From the NCBI GenBank assembly GCA_937910785.1, contig CALDLG010000183.1, forward strand, positions 1 to 35,961: DNA of 35,961 nucleotides, read 5' to 3'. Below are positions 15,744 through 24,629 of the stretch, one piece after another. Position 1 is the first letter of the stretch. The number at the start of each line of letters is the position of its first letter. A model generated the notes under the pieces. The model was given only the letters and a program-made list of their open reading frames with translations, ran no database searches and was not told the DNA's origin. This DNA comes from an uncultured Lachnospiraceae bacterium (GTDB taxonomy: Bacteria > Bacillota > Clostridia > Lachnospirales > Lachnospiraceae). A program made the translations under genes and the position numbers.

Positions 15744-16736
15744 CTACGCGAATATGAAAACCATATCCAGCGTTTTCAGAATTTTGAAGTCACCCTTCAG
15801 CTTCATATCTCCGGCCATAAAGGACCGCTGGAACGTCGTCTCCCCGGATATGATCTCCTCCATGGAATCCCGGCTCATCTGAATCTCCACATCAAATGCC
15901 GTTCCGTCTCCGTAAAAGCAGTTCATTTCCGCGCCGTTCACTTCAATGATCAGAGGCTTCTTTTTCTCCTCGATCACAATCTTATATTTCGCCGCAACAC
16001 CCGCCTGCGGCTGAAAATGCGATCTCAGCTCCTGCAGAAATTCCGTCGTATTCTCTTTCTCACCGCTTCCCATCATGCCCCTGAACAGACTGGTCAGTTC
16101 CTGAATATCCGCTTTCTGGCGCTGTACATAGCTGTCGTCGGATACATACTGGGACAGCTGCTCAGATTCCTGCGGTGTCAGGTCAATACTGCGGGGAATG
16201 GAGATTTTCTGTTTGACGGCCTGATTACTCGCCGGTAGACAGGGCATTTTCTGATTGATTGTCCGATAAAGGTTTTCCGCCTTTTTCTCGATGATACGCA
16301 GATATTCCTCATTGTCCTCCAGAATGCTGGTATCGGCAATATAGCCACAAAGCCCGCTGCAGGGCCGCCCACCCAGAATCTCCCATGCGGTGGCAAGATT
16401 CAGTTTACCCTCCTGTTCTCCGTAAGTGGTGGACATGACAATCGGGCACATATAAATTTCACTGATTTTGTCTTTGTCTCCGTACAGCCAGCAGGCATCC
16501 AGAAACTGCTGCATATAACCGCCGATGCCATACCATTCAATGGTCGTTGCGAGAATGATTCCGTCCGCTTCCTTAAGCGTCTGGGGCAGGGTCGTAATGC
16601 TGTTCTTTAAATCCATCAGCCGGAAAGTCTCGACGCTCACGCGCAGCTCATCCAATACTTCTCCCATTTTGTTCAAAACATAAAGCGTCGGATCATCTAC
16701 CAGTCCTCTGCCGCCATAGTAAATATTTATTTTCAT
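15744..16736 (-). CDS. Flavodoxin-fold oxidoreductase with C-terminal SCP2-like domain
   Basis: A 330-residue fusion. Residues 1-170 have an FMN-reductase/flavodoxin fold ('MKINIYYGGRG' strand and phosphate loop region, 'ADGIILATTIEWYGIGGYMQ' as the flavin-facing loop). Residues about 235-330 resemble an SCP2 sterol-carrier domain ('YKIVIEEKKKPLIIEVNG', 'DVEIQMSRDSMEEIISGE', 'FMAGDMKLKGDF'), which binds lipids. The pairing suggests redox chemistry on a hydrophobic substrate or membrane-near role, but no substrate can be named. The start overlaps the rhomboid stop codon as ATGA, so the two are translationally coupled. Confidence 0.8.
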   Translation of the reverse strand: MKINIYYGGRGLVDDPTLYVLNKMGEVLDELRVSVETFRLMDLKNSITTLPQTLKEADGIILATTIEWYGIGGYMQQFLDACWLYGDKDKISEIYMCPIVMSTTYGEQEGKLNLATAWEILGGRPCSGLCGYIADTSILEDNEEYLRIIEKKAENLYRTINQKMPCLPASNQAVKQKISIPRSIDLTPQESEQLSQYVSDDSYVQRQKADIQELTSLFRGMMGSGEKENTTEFLQELRSHFQPQAGVAAKYKIVIEEKKKPLIIEVNGAEMNCFYGDGTAFDVEIQMSRDSMEEIISGETTFQRSFMAGDMKLKGDFKILKTLDMVFIFA

Positions 16737-17794
16737 CTTCGTAACCCTGCCTTTCTCTCACCGGGTGTAAACAACCAGATCATGCCGGCCATCAGAAATC
16801 CCATCATCAGACCGCCCACATGGGCCGCATTATCGATATTTGTCCCGGTAAATCCACAATATAAGGAAAATGCAATCGAAAAGGCGATTCTTCCTGCCGT
16901 AATACCGGCAAGTTTTCCTCTGTGCACAAGCGCCAGCATCAGAAGCGCTCCCTCCACACCGAATACGGCGCCGCTGGCGCCAATCGCGCTCACGAAATCT
17001 CCCGTAATCAATTCATATCCTGCCGAAAAGACATTTCCGACCAATCCTGACAGAAAATACAATCCCAGATACGGCAGATGCCCGATATGCTTCTCCACAA
17101 CATTCCCAATATAGTATAATATCAGCATATTGCTGACCAGATGCCCAATGTCCGCATGAAGAAACATGCTGGTAATCATCCGATACCAGCTGCCGCTTTG
17201 TATCAGATCCATGACGCTGAAATCACCTATATTATATATCAGGCTTCCGGTAAATGTACATATCATGAACAAAATAACATTAACCGCAACGAGAACTATG
17301 TTTACGAAACAAAGGCGCATTCCGCTTTTGACCGCCCCGGCAGAACCGCTCCGGCTTAACGCTCTGTCCTTTTCCCGGTTTCTGTCAGGTGCCGAAGCTG
17401 TCTCCTCCAGAAATTTCTCCAGCATTCCCTTCATTCCATAAAAATCCGCCACCTGATTTTCATGGATCAAAAGCCGGTCGGCCGCGGAATCTATTAACCA
17501 GCAGAACGAATCGCTGCCGCACAGCCGCTTTGCTTTTTCAGTGTCCGTACCGATCAGGAGCGAAAGGATATGCACCTCTTCAAATCCCTTTGCCCGGAAG
17601 AACTCCCGTATCTTTTCCTTAATATGCGCATACTGTTCCTCTGTTAAATACAAATTCGGTTTATAATCGATCACGTGCAGCACATTCACATAGGTGCTCT
17701 CCCTGCGGAAAAAAAAGGAAAATTCCGGAAGGTTTGAGGGCACCTTGCAAAATCCCTGTCCTGTCAGCAGATCATCTAACTGTGCAAGTATCAT
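16733..17794 (-). CDS. Rhomboid-family intramembrane serine protease
   Basis: A 353-residue protein. A cytoplasmic N-terminal region of about 150 residues precedes about six to seven membrane segments. 'SMFLHADIGHLVSNMLILYYIG' holds the conserved His and Asn. The catalytic Ser is in 'GASGAVFG' and the catalytic His in 'NAAHVGGLMMGF', so an active Ser-His dyad is expected. The start at 17794 is chosen because it overlaps the preceding stop codon (ATGA) and follows GGAAGGCGG. Substrates are unknown. It is coupled to the small Cys-rich protein before it and the flavodoxin-SCP2 gene after it. Confidence 0.9.
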   Translation of the reverse strand: MILAQLDDLLTGQGFCKVPSNLPEFSFFFRRESTYVNVLHVIDYKPNLYLTEEQYAHIKEKIREFFRAKGFEEVHILSLLIGTDTEKAKRLCGSDSFCWLIDSAADRLLIHENQVADFYGMKGMLEKFLEETASAPDRNREKDRALSRSGSAGAVKSGMRLCFVNIVLVAVNVILFMICTFTGSLIYNIGDFSVMDLIQSGSWYRMITSMFLHADIGHLVSNMLILYYIGNVVEKHIGHLPYLGLYFLSGLVGNVFSAGYELITGDFVSAIGASGAVFGVEGALLMLALVHRGKLAGITAGRIAFSIAFSLYCGFTGTNIDNAAHVGGLMMGFLMAGMIWLFTPGERKAGLRR

Positions 17795-18066
17795 GATACG
17801 GTTTCCGCCTTCCATTTATCATACGGACAGGCATTTTTACGAAGGGCCGCCCGCAGCTCCACGAAGCAGCCGCAGGCCCTGCACATCCCATCCAGCAGCA
17901 GATCACACTCTTTGCAGTAACGAAGCCGCTCTTCATATACCGGCCGGCCAACCTTAATATCCGGGTCCAGATTTGCGACATAGGTATGCAGATTTCTGAA
18001 GTATTCTCCCTGGTCCATATCGGCCGTCAGACATTTCCTGCAGGGACGTCTCTGCCCTTCCATCAT
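17791..18066 (-). CDS. Small Cys-rich protein, DUF6171-like
   Basis: A 91-residue protein with seven cysteines in pairs: 'CRKC' near the N-terminus, 'CKEC', 'CRACGCF', and a last Cys in 'NACPYDKW'. This spacing suggests one or two zinc sites. It resembles DUF6171 proteins of Clostridia, of unknown function. The ATG at 18066 overlaps the GH51 stop codon (ATGA) and its own stop overlaps the rhomboid start (ATGA), so it is probably made by translational coupling from the GH51 transcript. No clear ribosome site of its own is present. Confidence 0.75.
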   Translation of the reverse strand: MMEGQRRPCRKCLTADMDQGEYFRNLHTYVANLDPDIKVGRPVYEERLRYCKECDLLLDGMCRACGCFVELRAALRKNACPYDKWKAETVS

Positions 18067-19580
18067 TTGATGCGGAAGGAAATAACACTGCACGCGGGCA
18101 TGGTAAAGCTTATCTTCCTGCCGTCCGCCTTATAATCCGTAAAGGTTTCTTCTCTGACCGTCTCCGGTTCCTCAAATGTATTGTATGCATTCATCTTTCC
18201 TGTCAGAATCGCCGCTTCAATTTCAGAAGGCTCCATTTCTTCCAGAAGCATTTCAACCGGCACAGCCTCCGACACCGACAGGTTATTAACGGTCACGTTC
18301 ACCGTACCGTCTGCGCTGACCGATACGGACTCGCTGACCGACGGAACCTGACAGCCTTCCTCTACACCGGCCGGCTGACTGCCTTCTACAAAACTTTCTA
18401 CCAGTTCCGCGCCCTGATGATGCTTATACATATGGAAAACATAATAGGTAGGTGTTTTAATCATCTTCGGCCCTTCCGTCAGTATCACGGACTGCAGTAC
18501 ATTGACCATCTGCGCGATACATGCCATCTTAACGCGGTCACAGTGCCTGTTGAAAATATTAAGCGTAACACCTGCCACAAGCGCATCTCTCATCGTATTC
18601 TGCTGATACAGAAATCCGGGATTGGTCCCCGGCTCCACATCAAACCAGCAGCCCCATTCATCCACTATCATGCCGATCTTTTTCTCCGGATCATACTGAT
18701 CCATAATCGCGCCATGGCGCTCGATCAGCTCTTCCATATAAAGCGCCTTTTCCATCGTCAGATACCATTTCTTCTCGTCAAAATCCGTCGCGCTTCCTTT
18801 ATCCTGCCATCCGCCCGGATGTACATAATAATGCAGAGACAGCCCGTCCATAAAACCGGGATTTCCGTTTTCGGGCGCCGGCTGCGGCCGCGCGGTGCAG
18901 GTCTTCAAAACATTCTCGGTCCAGAAATAGTCATCCGAATTCGCCCCGCAGCAGATCTTCTGAATCGGCGCGTCTTTACGGTACTGTCTGACATAAGTCT
19001 GATATCTGCGGTACAGATTTCCATAGTAATCCGGCGTCATATTGCCGCCGCATCCCCAGTTCTCGTTTCCTACCCCGAAATAATCGATTTTCCAGGGTTC
19101 CTCATGTCCGTTCTTCTTCCGCAGATCCGCCATCGGAGAAACGCCCTCGAAGGTAGCATACTCCACCCACTCGCTCATTTCCTGTACGGTTCCGCTTCCC
19201 ACATTTCCGTTCACATAGGTTTTGCAGCCGAGCTGTCGGCATAATTCGAAAAATTCATGTGTACCAAAGCTGTTATCTTCAACCACGCCGCCCCAATGCG
19301 TATTGATCATTTTCTTTCTCGTCTCTTTCGGGCCGATGCCGTCTTTCCAGTGATATTCGTCCGCAAAACAGCCGCCGGGCCAGCGAAGCACCGGAATCTG
19401 CATTTCCTTCAGGGCCTCAACCACATCCCTGCGCATACCGTTTTCGTTGGGAATCTCCGAATTTTCTCCGACATAAAGCCCTTCATAAATACACCGGCCG
19501 AGATGCTCGGAGAAATGTCCGTAAATTTCAGGTCGGATCTGCCCCTTTTTATGTTTCTCGTTGATAAATAATTTTGCCAT
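18063..19580 (-). CDS. GH51 alpha-N-arabinofuranosidase
   Basis: A 505-residue cytoplasmic exo-enzyme that removes terminal L-arabinofuranose from oligosaccharides. The acid/base Glu173 is in 'GVGNENWGCGG' and the nucleophile Glu308 in 'VDEWGCWFD'; 'LRWPGGCFADEYHWKDGIGP' is a family signature. A C-terminal beta domain (about 385-505) completes the fold at the family's usual length. The start at 19580 follows AAGGAG; a longer reading to 19649 lacks a ribosome site and would run into the promoter. It heads a long minus-strand run and finishes arabinan breakdown begun by the GH43 enzymes about 8 kb away. Confidence 0.95.
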   Translation of the reverse strand: MAKLFINEKHKKGQIRPEIYGHFSEHLGRCIYEGLYVGENSEIPNENGMRRDVVEALKEMQIPVLRWPGGCFADEYHWKDGIGPKETRKKMINTHWGGVVEDNSFGTHEFFELCRQLGCKTYVNGNVGSGTVQEMSEWVEYATFEGVSPMADLRKKNGHEEPWKIDYFGVGNENWGCGGNMTPDYYGNLYRRYQTYVRQYRKDAPIQKICCGANSDDYFWTENVLKTCTARPQPAPENGNPGFMDGLSLHYYVHPGGWQDKGSATDFDEKKWYLTMEKALYMEELIERHGAIMDQYDPEKKIGMIVDEWGCWFDVEPGTNPGFLYQQNTMRDALVAGVTLNIFNRHCDRVKMACIAQMVNVLQSVILTEGPKMIKTPTYYVFHMYKHHQGAELVESFVEGSQPAGVEEGCQVPSVSESVSVSADGTVNVTVNNLSVSEAVPVEMLLEEMEPSEIEAAILTGKMNAYNTFEEPETVREETFTDYKADGRKISFTMPACSVISFRIK

Positions 19581-19620
19581 ATCCCTGCTCCTTATCTTAG
19601 TATCGTTCTCTTTATTTTCC

Positions 19621-19649
19621 ATTATATTAAAATAATTTAAAGAAGACAA
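19621..19649 (-). promoter_or_regulatory. Sigma-A promoter of the GH51 gene run
   Basis: On the minus strand, TTGTCT (19649-19644), 17 bases, TATAAT (19626-19621). It lies in the short gap after the FHA gene and gives a leader of about 35 bases. It likely drives GH51 and the coupled genes after it. Confidence 0.7.
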
Positions 19650-19659
19650 CTTGTTTTTA

Positions 19660-21129
19660 TCATCGGTAGCAGTAATTTAGCTTTCCGAACCGGATTTCGT
19701 CGCCCGGTTCTATCTCCACCGTCCCACTCGGTTCCATACGCAGTCCGTTCTTGTAAGTTCCGTTCGTGGAGTTCATGTCCGTCAGAAAAACTTTTTCACC
19801 CTGTTTCTCAATCCGCGCATGCAGTCTGCTGATAGAGGCATCCGAAAGCACACAATCAACGCATCCCGGCATTTTTCCGATACTGAACGGAAACTGTGTC
19901 AGATTAATATGCTTTTTGTTTTTCTTATCCAGCGAGTACAACTTATATTCCGCCTTCTGTTTCCGCATATCGATAAAAACCGTTTCTCCGCACCGCATCA
20001 TCGGCTCTTCCGCACCCGGCTCCGGCCTTCCCGCCGCTATCCTCCGCCCTCTCTCCGCCAGACCTTCCTCCACTGTCCTGCTCATACCTCTGTCCAGTAC
20101 ATTCTCGATTACGGCCGGCGGCTCTTCCCGGAATTCGTTTTCAATTTCCCACAGCCGGTCCCTGTCCTCCGCTTCCTTTTTCCGTTCTTTTTTTCCCGAG
20201 CGCAGAACCTGAACCACTGAAAAAACAAAGCATAATCCCATGACTGCCAGACAGCATAACAATAACATCTCCTCCTGTTCCGTCAACAGAAAGCGAAAAT
20301 AAATCCACAGCGCCGCTCCGGCTCCGCCTAAAGATATCAGTGCAAAAACACCGTAAAAGATTCCGTTTCCTTTTGCAGGAGACGGCAAGGTCCCACCCCC
20401 GGCATTTTCTTCCATGAAATCCCTTTCATACAGGCCACAGTCATCCTCGGGGACCGGCAGCAATCCCGGCATCCCCGTACTTCCCCGCTCAGCGCTTCCG
20501 GTTCCCGCATATCCTCTCCCGGCATCCGCCGCTCCGGTTTCCACGGGCGCTTCAATAACACTTCCTGCTGCCGCATCGGCTCCTTCCTCCTCTTCCCATA
20601 ACGCCAGCGTATCCTCCAAAGAAAAATAATGTTCCGAGGACATTTCATAAATCCTGTACATCAGATCCGTCAGCCTCTGATCTCCCATATCAATATGATT
20701 TAACAGAAAATCCATCAAAGGCTCATACGGCTTTTCGCCATCCTGTTTTTTTCCCGGGTAATACAGCCCAAAATACCGCCTGGTCGTAAAATCGTAGTAA
20801 ATACTGTCCGGTCGCAGTGACAGCGCCGTTTCCTCCATAAAAAACCTGCCCAGCGTACGACAGATTCCACAAAGCTGTCCGAATAAATCCCTGACCTGCC
20901 CGGAAGACATCTTTTTGTTCCTGTAAAGGTTCTCAAAGGATACTCTGGAACTGATATCATAATAAAAATAGGCGTCTCCGTTCATATGTCTGACGGAACA
21001 CTTTAAAATCCCGTCTATCCGGCCGGAAACAAGCATACGGCCACCATAGCTTTCCGCTGCAGCCGCATCTTCACATTTTAAAATCAGATAGTTATGTTTA
21101 TAATCCTTATAGTATCTTGCTTCTGTCAT
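19660..21129 (-). CDS. FHA-domain membrane protein of the Tad locus (DUF6382-like N-terminus)
   Basis: A 489-residue protein. The N-terminal about 180 residues ('YKDYKHNYLILKCEDA', 'YYDISSRVSFENLY') match the DUF6382 type seen in Clostridia. After a low-complexity Gly/Ala linker come two membrane segments (about 265-315). The C-terminal FHA domain keeps its binding loops ('FSIGKMPGC', 'ISRLHARI', 'DMNSTNGTYKNG'). FHA domains bind phosphothreonine, so a partner Ser/Thr kinase is expected elsewhere. The start 21129 follows GGAGGA; the upstream reading overlaps the TadE gene. It is the last gene of the Tad operon and may regulate assembly. Confidence 0.88.
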   Translation of the reverse strand: MTEARYYKDYKHNYLILKCEDAAAAESYGGRMLVSGRIDGILKCSVRHMNGDAYFYYDISSRVSFENLYRNKKMSSGQVRDLFGQLCGICRTLGRFFMEETALSLRPDSIYYDFTTRRYFGLYYPGKKQDGEKPYEPLMDFLLNHIDMGDQRLTDLMYRIYEMSSEHYFSLEDTLALWEEEEGADAAAGSVIEAPVETGAADAGRGYAGTGSAERGSTGMPGLLPVPEDDCGLYERDFMEENAGGGTLPSPAKGNGIFYGVFALISLGGAGAALWIYFRFLLTEQEEMLLLCCLAVMGLCFVFSVVQVLRSGKKERKKEAEDRDRLWEIENEFREEPPAVIENVLDRGMSRTVEEGLAERGRRIAAGRPEPGAEEPMMRCGETVFIDMRKQKAEYKLYSLDKKNKKHINLTQFPFSIGKMPGCVDCVLSDASISRLHARIEKQGEKVFLTDMNSTNGTYKNGLRMEPSGTVEIEPGDEIRFGKLNYCYR

Positions 21130-21149
21130 TAAAAATACGCTCCTCCTTT

Positions 21150-21593
21150 TTATTTCTTTCTCTTCGGATTCCCCAGCACATTTTCTGCCATCCGACAACG
21201 ACGGACTATTTTGGTCGGATTCATGATTCGGGCGCTTGCCTGTGTCTGAATCCGCCAGCCGTCATTTCCGGCCATTGTCAGAAAATGACCGACCGGCACT
21301 CTGACGCTGCAGCTTCCGTAAACAGTAATTTCCCGTCCCTTTTTGTCTGTGTCTGCCCATACGCCGTCTGTCCCGAAATATTTTTCTCCAAACTGTTCCT
21401 TCAGATGTGCATTGACATAGGAAAGCGCTTCACTTTCATCCTTCTGAATGCTTCCCCGAAAACATACCGCGTAGGCATCCTGAAACAGCACACATTTATC
21501 ATAAAGGTAGAAACCTGCATAAATCAGAAACACAAATACAAAGATAACCCAGGGTATGATAAATCCCGCTTCCACCGTCATATATCCGTTCAT
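21150..21593 (-). CDS. TadE-like pseudopilin
   Basis: A 147-residue protein with a class III (prepilin) leader: 'MNG' then 'YMTVEAGFIIPWVIFVF', with Glu at +5 after the Gly and a single hydrophobic helix. The rest is exported and has Cys residues ('DKCVLF', 'AVCF', 'GSCSV'). TadE-type minor pilins are processed by the locus prepilin peptidase and are needed for Tad pilus biogenesis. An ATG at 21581 is an alternative start but would leave no leader. It lies between the second prepilin peptidase gene and the FHA gene. Confidence 0.82.
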   Translation of the reverse strand: MNGYMTVEAGFIIPWVIFVFVFLIYAGFYLYDKCVLFQDAYAVCFRGSIQKDESEALSYVNAHLKEQFGEKYFGTDGVWADTDKKGREITVYGSCSVRVPVGHFLTMAGNDGWRIQTQASARIMNPTKIVRRCRMAENVLGNPKRKK

Positions 21594-21597
21594 CCTC

Positions 21598-22038
21598 TTA
21601 CCACGCAAAAATAACAACCCCCATTCCGAATCCGAGAAAAGGCACAAACGGTATTCTGCTGTGTCTGTCTGCTCTGTGAAATACCATTAACAATAATGAA
21701 ATCATGGCCGAAAACACAAGCGCAGCGCACAGTGCAAGAAAGCACCGGTAAAACCCCAGAAGAAGTCCGACGGCCAAAAGAATCAGACCGTCTCCATATC
21801 CAACCTTTTCTCCGGTACAAAACGCGGTCAGCAGAAAAAACATGCCGGGCAGCAAAGACATTCCGGCCTCCGCTGCCGTCAGACCTTCGGCTTTCATCTG
21901 CCATACGCCTGCTCCGAACGCAGCGGTCATCCCCGCAAGAATCAACGGCAGCGGAATTTCCTTTCTCCTGATATCGCATACCGCGCAGATTCCGATGAAA
22001 ATAAGTGCTATCCCCTCTGTTATAACTTCTATCCGCAT
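21598..22038 (-). CDS. Second prepilin peptidase of the Tad locus (A24 family)
   Basis: A 146-residue membrane aspartyl protease without the methyltransferase domain (CpaA/TadV type). The catalytic aspartates are in 'AVCDIRRKEIPL' and 'VGYGDGLILL'. The second motif departs from the usual GxGDxK. It would cleave prepilin leaders of the Flp or TadE-like proteins. It overlaps the large TadE-like gene (stop at 22029). The ATG at 22038 is chosen; a GTG at 22047 is possible. A second A24 peptidase begins the same operon at 29637. Confidence 0.85.
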   Translation of the reverse strand: MRIEVITEGIALIFIGICAVCDIRRKEIPLPLILAGMTAAFGAGVWQMKAEGLTAAEAGMSLLPGMFFLLTAFCTGEKVGYGDGLILLAVGLLLGFYRCFLALCAALVFSAMISLLLMVFHRADRHSRIPFVPFLGFGMGVVIFAW

Positions 22039-22949
22039 TTGGAACACTGTCTCCTTCCCTCCGCCTGTGACAGCGGTATTGTATAGATTGTCCTTTTTAA
22101 GCCGGAGCAGGTCAGCAGATCATGATAGCTGCTGCCCTGTTCGGTAATATACACAATTTCTCCCCCGTTTCTTCTTCCACAGATTTCGCAGGCATAATAT
22201 CTGCCGCCTGACCGGTTTCTGTACCCGTCTATGGAGCCGGCGTCAACGGACCGTATGGAAGGGTTCAGATAAGTGCAGTTTCGGTCCGTATGATATACCG
22301 TACCGGTTTCCGTAATATAAACCATTGGATCTTCCTTTGTAAAACCGCTGTTTCCGTTTTCCACATCATAACCGGTCCACGCCCGCCCATAATAGCACTG
22401 TTCTACCCGGAACCCGCCAAACCCCGTTACCGGAAAAACCGGATCCACCTGATAGGACAGGCGAATTTCAATCATATCATTTTTCTGCATTATGGAGGTT
22501 CCTGCAAAAGAAACGCCGGCGGCTCCGTTCCGGATACAGGAATCGTCCAGGTATTCCCTGCCTGCATATCGCAAAATCTGATTTTCCGCATAAGCCTGTG
22601 TCAATGCCGTCATGGCAATCTCTTCCGGCAGCGCACCCTCCATTGCCCTCCCGTACGCATATCCGGCAAATGCCAGCTGATTTCCTGTCTGGTGCAGGGC
22701 GGCGCTGAACCGGCTCTGCATGCCGATCATATTCATTGATGACATGATCTGAATCATGCAGAACAGAAAGAATGGGAGCGCAAATGCAGCCTCTACCGTA
22801 ACGGACGCTCTGGGCTTCCACGAGATAAAAGAGGACACCCTCCTTATCGGCCCATCCTGGTGAAGAATTTTCAGATGTGTCCGGAGAGAATTTGTCGTCG
22901 AATTTTTTTGATTTTCAGTTATGTGCTGATGTGACCGTAAGAAGGGCAT
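22029..22949 (-). CDS. Large TadE-like protein with duplicated Cys/His module
   Basis: A 306-residue exported protein. A hydrophilic N-tail (1-48) leads to 'ASVTVEAAFALPFFLFCMIQI', a TadE-like helix with Glu at the +5 equivalent but Ala rather than Gly before the cleavage site. After a domain of about 130 residues come two C-terminal modules. The first ('MVYITETGTVYH', Cys in 'RNCTYL', 'CEIC') and second ('IVYITEQGSSYH', Cys in 'LTCSGL', 'CSKC') share the pattern YH-x4-C-x2-L ... C-x2-C, probably metal-binding. GGAG precedes the ATG. The role in the pilus is unknown; the module may act at the cell surface. Confidence 0.78.
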   Translation of the reverse strand: MPFLRSHQHITENQKNSTTNSLRTHLKILHQDGPIRRVSSFISWKPRASVTVEAAFALPFFLFCMIQIMSSMNMIGMQSRFSAALHQTGNQLAFAGYAYGRAMEGALPEEIAMTALTQAYAENQILRYAGREYLDDSCIRNGAAGVSFAGTSIMQKNDMIEIRLSYQVDPVFPVTGFGGFRVEQCYYGRAWTGYDVENGNSGFTKEDPMVYITETGTVYHTDRNCTYLNPSIRSVDAGSIDGYRNRSGGRYYACEICGRRNGGEIVYITEQGSSYHDLLTCSGLKRTIYTIPLSQAEGRRQCSKCG

Positions 22950-22990
22950 CCTCTTTTATCTCCTTTCCGCCCGCCAAAGGCAGTCTTTCC

Positions 22991-24427
22991 CTAATAGAAT
23001 CCGTATTGCCGCTCCATTTCGTAATGATAGCCAAACCCGCTCGTAACCGACAGCTTTGCCCGGAATGCATCAAAACATCCATCTATTCGAAAGGCTTCAT
23101 TTCCCGGCGTCTGCCGGATATCCATTTCCATAATATCCATTGCACGGAAGGTCCTCTCATGATCATCCGTCAGAAACAGCATAACCTCCAGATATTCCCG
23201 ATAACTGAGCCCTCTGCCCTCTCCTCCGTCGTCGGACAGACTGCCTTTTACATTTTTAATGCTGTTTATACCTGTCTTCCAGTCCGCCGAAGTCTTTACA
23301 ACCGGCACTCTGCCGCCCCGCAGCAGCGTTTTGACATCCTGCAGGCTTTCCACATACGCCCATGCATAGAGAATCGTATACTTCACCGGCTCGGCCAGCT
23401 CCGGGCACATCATCACCGCCGTCAGCGCAAGCGCCATTGCTTCCGCCTCCGCCATTTTGCCGGCATCCGAAAGAATATAAATTACATTGGAAACCTCCCG
23501 CCACCGCAGAAGTCTTTTCGCCGTCTGCTCCAGATTCTGCCAGTCCGTATCCTTTCCGGCAATCATGTATTCGATCTGATACCGCAGAAGCGAGCCATCC
23601 TTTTCTTCTCCGTAATACCCGCATTTTTCAAACAGATAGGCAAGAAAAAGCATATTGTCCGGCATACCCGTAAGCTGCGCCGCCTCCTGGCAAATCCCGG
23701 TTCCATGCATGGGACTTCGATTGGAAATATACTGCGCCGCCGGCACCCTGACTGTCGATATGCTTCCGATATCATCCGCCACCAGATTCAATACCCCGAT
23801 GCTTCTGGTTCCATTCGCGATATCCGCAGGATTATCAAGCGGTATTTCTTCAAATACGCCCTCCTCTACCTCTTCCTTCGGCAGTTCAATTTCATCGATC
23901 CGGGCCTGATAGCCTTCCCGTTCTCCCGCAACATCGCGGGATTCCAAACCGCTTCCCTCGATCTGTGCAGCATTTCCGGCAATTTTTTCCCACAAATATC
24001 CTGCCGGATAATCTGCCATATAATCCGCAATCTGACGTTTCAAAACGGCTCCTCCGGAATCGGATGCGATGGAATATTCCACGATTTCGGCAGATTCCAC
24101 CCACATATCCAGAAAATCTCCGGATGGCCGGAAACCGCTTTTCTCGCTTCCCTGTAAATTTGCCTGTATATAATTCCAAAGATGCCCTTCCGTATTTCCA
24201 ATATCTGGATTCCCCTTTCCATAGGACATATCCACAAACAGCAGATCGTACTGCCTAAGCAGCTCTCTGTGATATTCAGCCAGTACGGAATTCATTCCGA
24301 TATCCGACACGCATTCGAATTTCATTCGAATGGCACTGATTCGTGCCCCTTCTATTACGGTGAATACAAGGGACAGAATCAATGACAGCGATAGGGACAA
24401 AAAAACCGTGATATACCCCTTTCTCAT
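22991..24427 (-). CDS. DUF5702-like exported protein of the Tad locus
   Basis: A 478-residue protein. 'MRKGYITVFLSLSLSLILSLVF' mimics a prepilin-type leader (KG then YITVF), but the +5 position is Phe, not Glu. The remainder is largely helical and extracellular, with no motif I can name. It matches the pattern of DUF5702 proteins in clostridial Tad clusters. Its ATG overlaps the stop codon of the small pilin gene (ATGA), so it is coupled to it. The role is unknown; scaffold or minor pilus component is a guess from context. Confidence 0.8.
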   Translation of the reverse strand: MRKGYITVFLSLSLSLILSLVFTVIEGARISAIRMKFECVSDIGMNSVLAEYHRELLRQYDLLFVDMSYGKGNPDIGNTEGHLWNYIQANLQGSEKSGFRPSGDFLDMWVESAEIVEYSIASDSGGAVLKRQIADYMADYPAGYLWEKIAGNAAQIEGSGLESRDVAGEREGYQARIDEIELPKEEVEEGVFEEIPLDNPADIANGTRSIGVLNLVADDIGSISTVRVPAAQYISNRSPMHGTGICQEAAQLTGMPDNMLFLAYLFEKCGYYGEEKDGSLLRYQIEYMIAGKDTDWQNLEQTAKRLLRWREVSNVIYILSDAGKMAEAEAMALALTAVMMCPELAEPVKYTILYAWAYVESLQDVKTLLRGGRVPVVKTSADWKTGINSIKNVKGSLSDDGGEGRGLSYREYLEVMLFLTDDHERTFRAMDIMEMDIRQTPGNEAFRIDGCFDAFRAKLSVTSGFGYHYEMERQYGFY

Positions 24428-24612
24428 GACATTACCGTTTTGCTGTCTTTGGTAATCTTTTCGAATACCGTTTCCACAAGCGACCGAAGCTGTGTTTTGA
24501 AAATGATAACCAGTCCGATCAGGACAACAATAATTAAAATAATCTCCACCGTTCCCATGCCTTCCTCTTCTCTCATAAAATCTTTTATTCCTTTCAGTCT
24601 GCTTTCTCTCAT
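24424..24612 (-). CDS. Flp1-like small pilin
   Basis: A 62-residue prepilin. The leader 'MRESRLKGIKDFMREEEG' is followed by 'MGTVEIILIIVVLIGLVIIF': cleavage after Gly, with Glu at +5, then the hydrophobic helix and a short charged tail. This is the expected form of a Flp-type major pilin (Flp1-like family). The start at 24612 follows GAGAGGAG; the longer reading to 24678 overlaps TadC without a ribosome site. It is the only Flp-size gene in the locus and therefore the likely main pilus subunit. Confidence 0.9.
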   Translation of the reverse strand: MRESRLKGIKDFMREEEGMGTVEIILIIVVLIGLVIIFKTQLRSLVETVFEKITKDSKTVMS

Positions 24613-24629
24613 CGCTCTTCTCCTCTCTT

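Noticed and set aside
18417..19244. Plus-strand open frame of 275 codons opposite GH51
   Set aside because: Antisense to a certain GH51 gene and His/Arg-rich without motif.
22877..24157. Long plus-strand open frame of 426 codons
   Set aside because: It lies antisense to the DUF5702 and TadE-like genes, has no ribosome site, and reads as low-complexity Arg/His/Pro sequence typical of a shadow frame.
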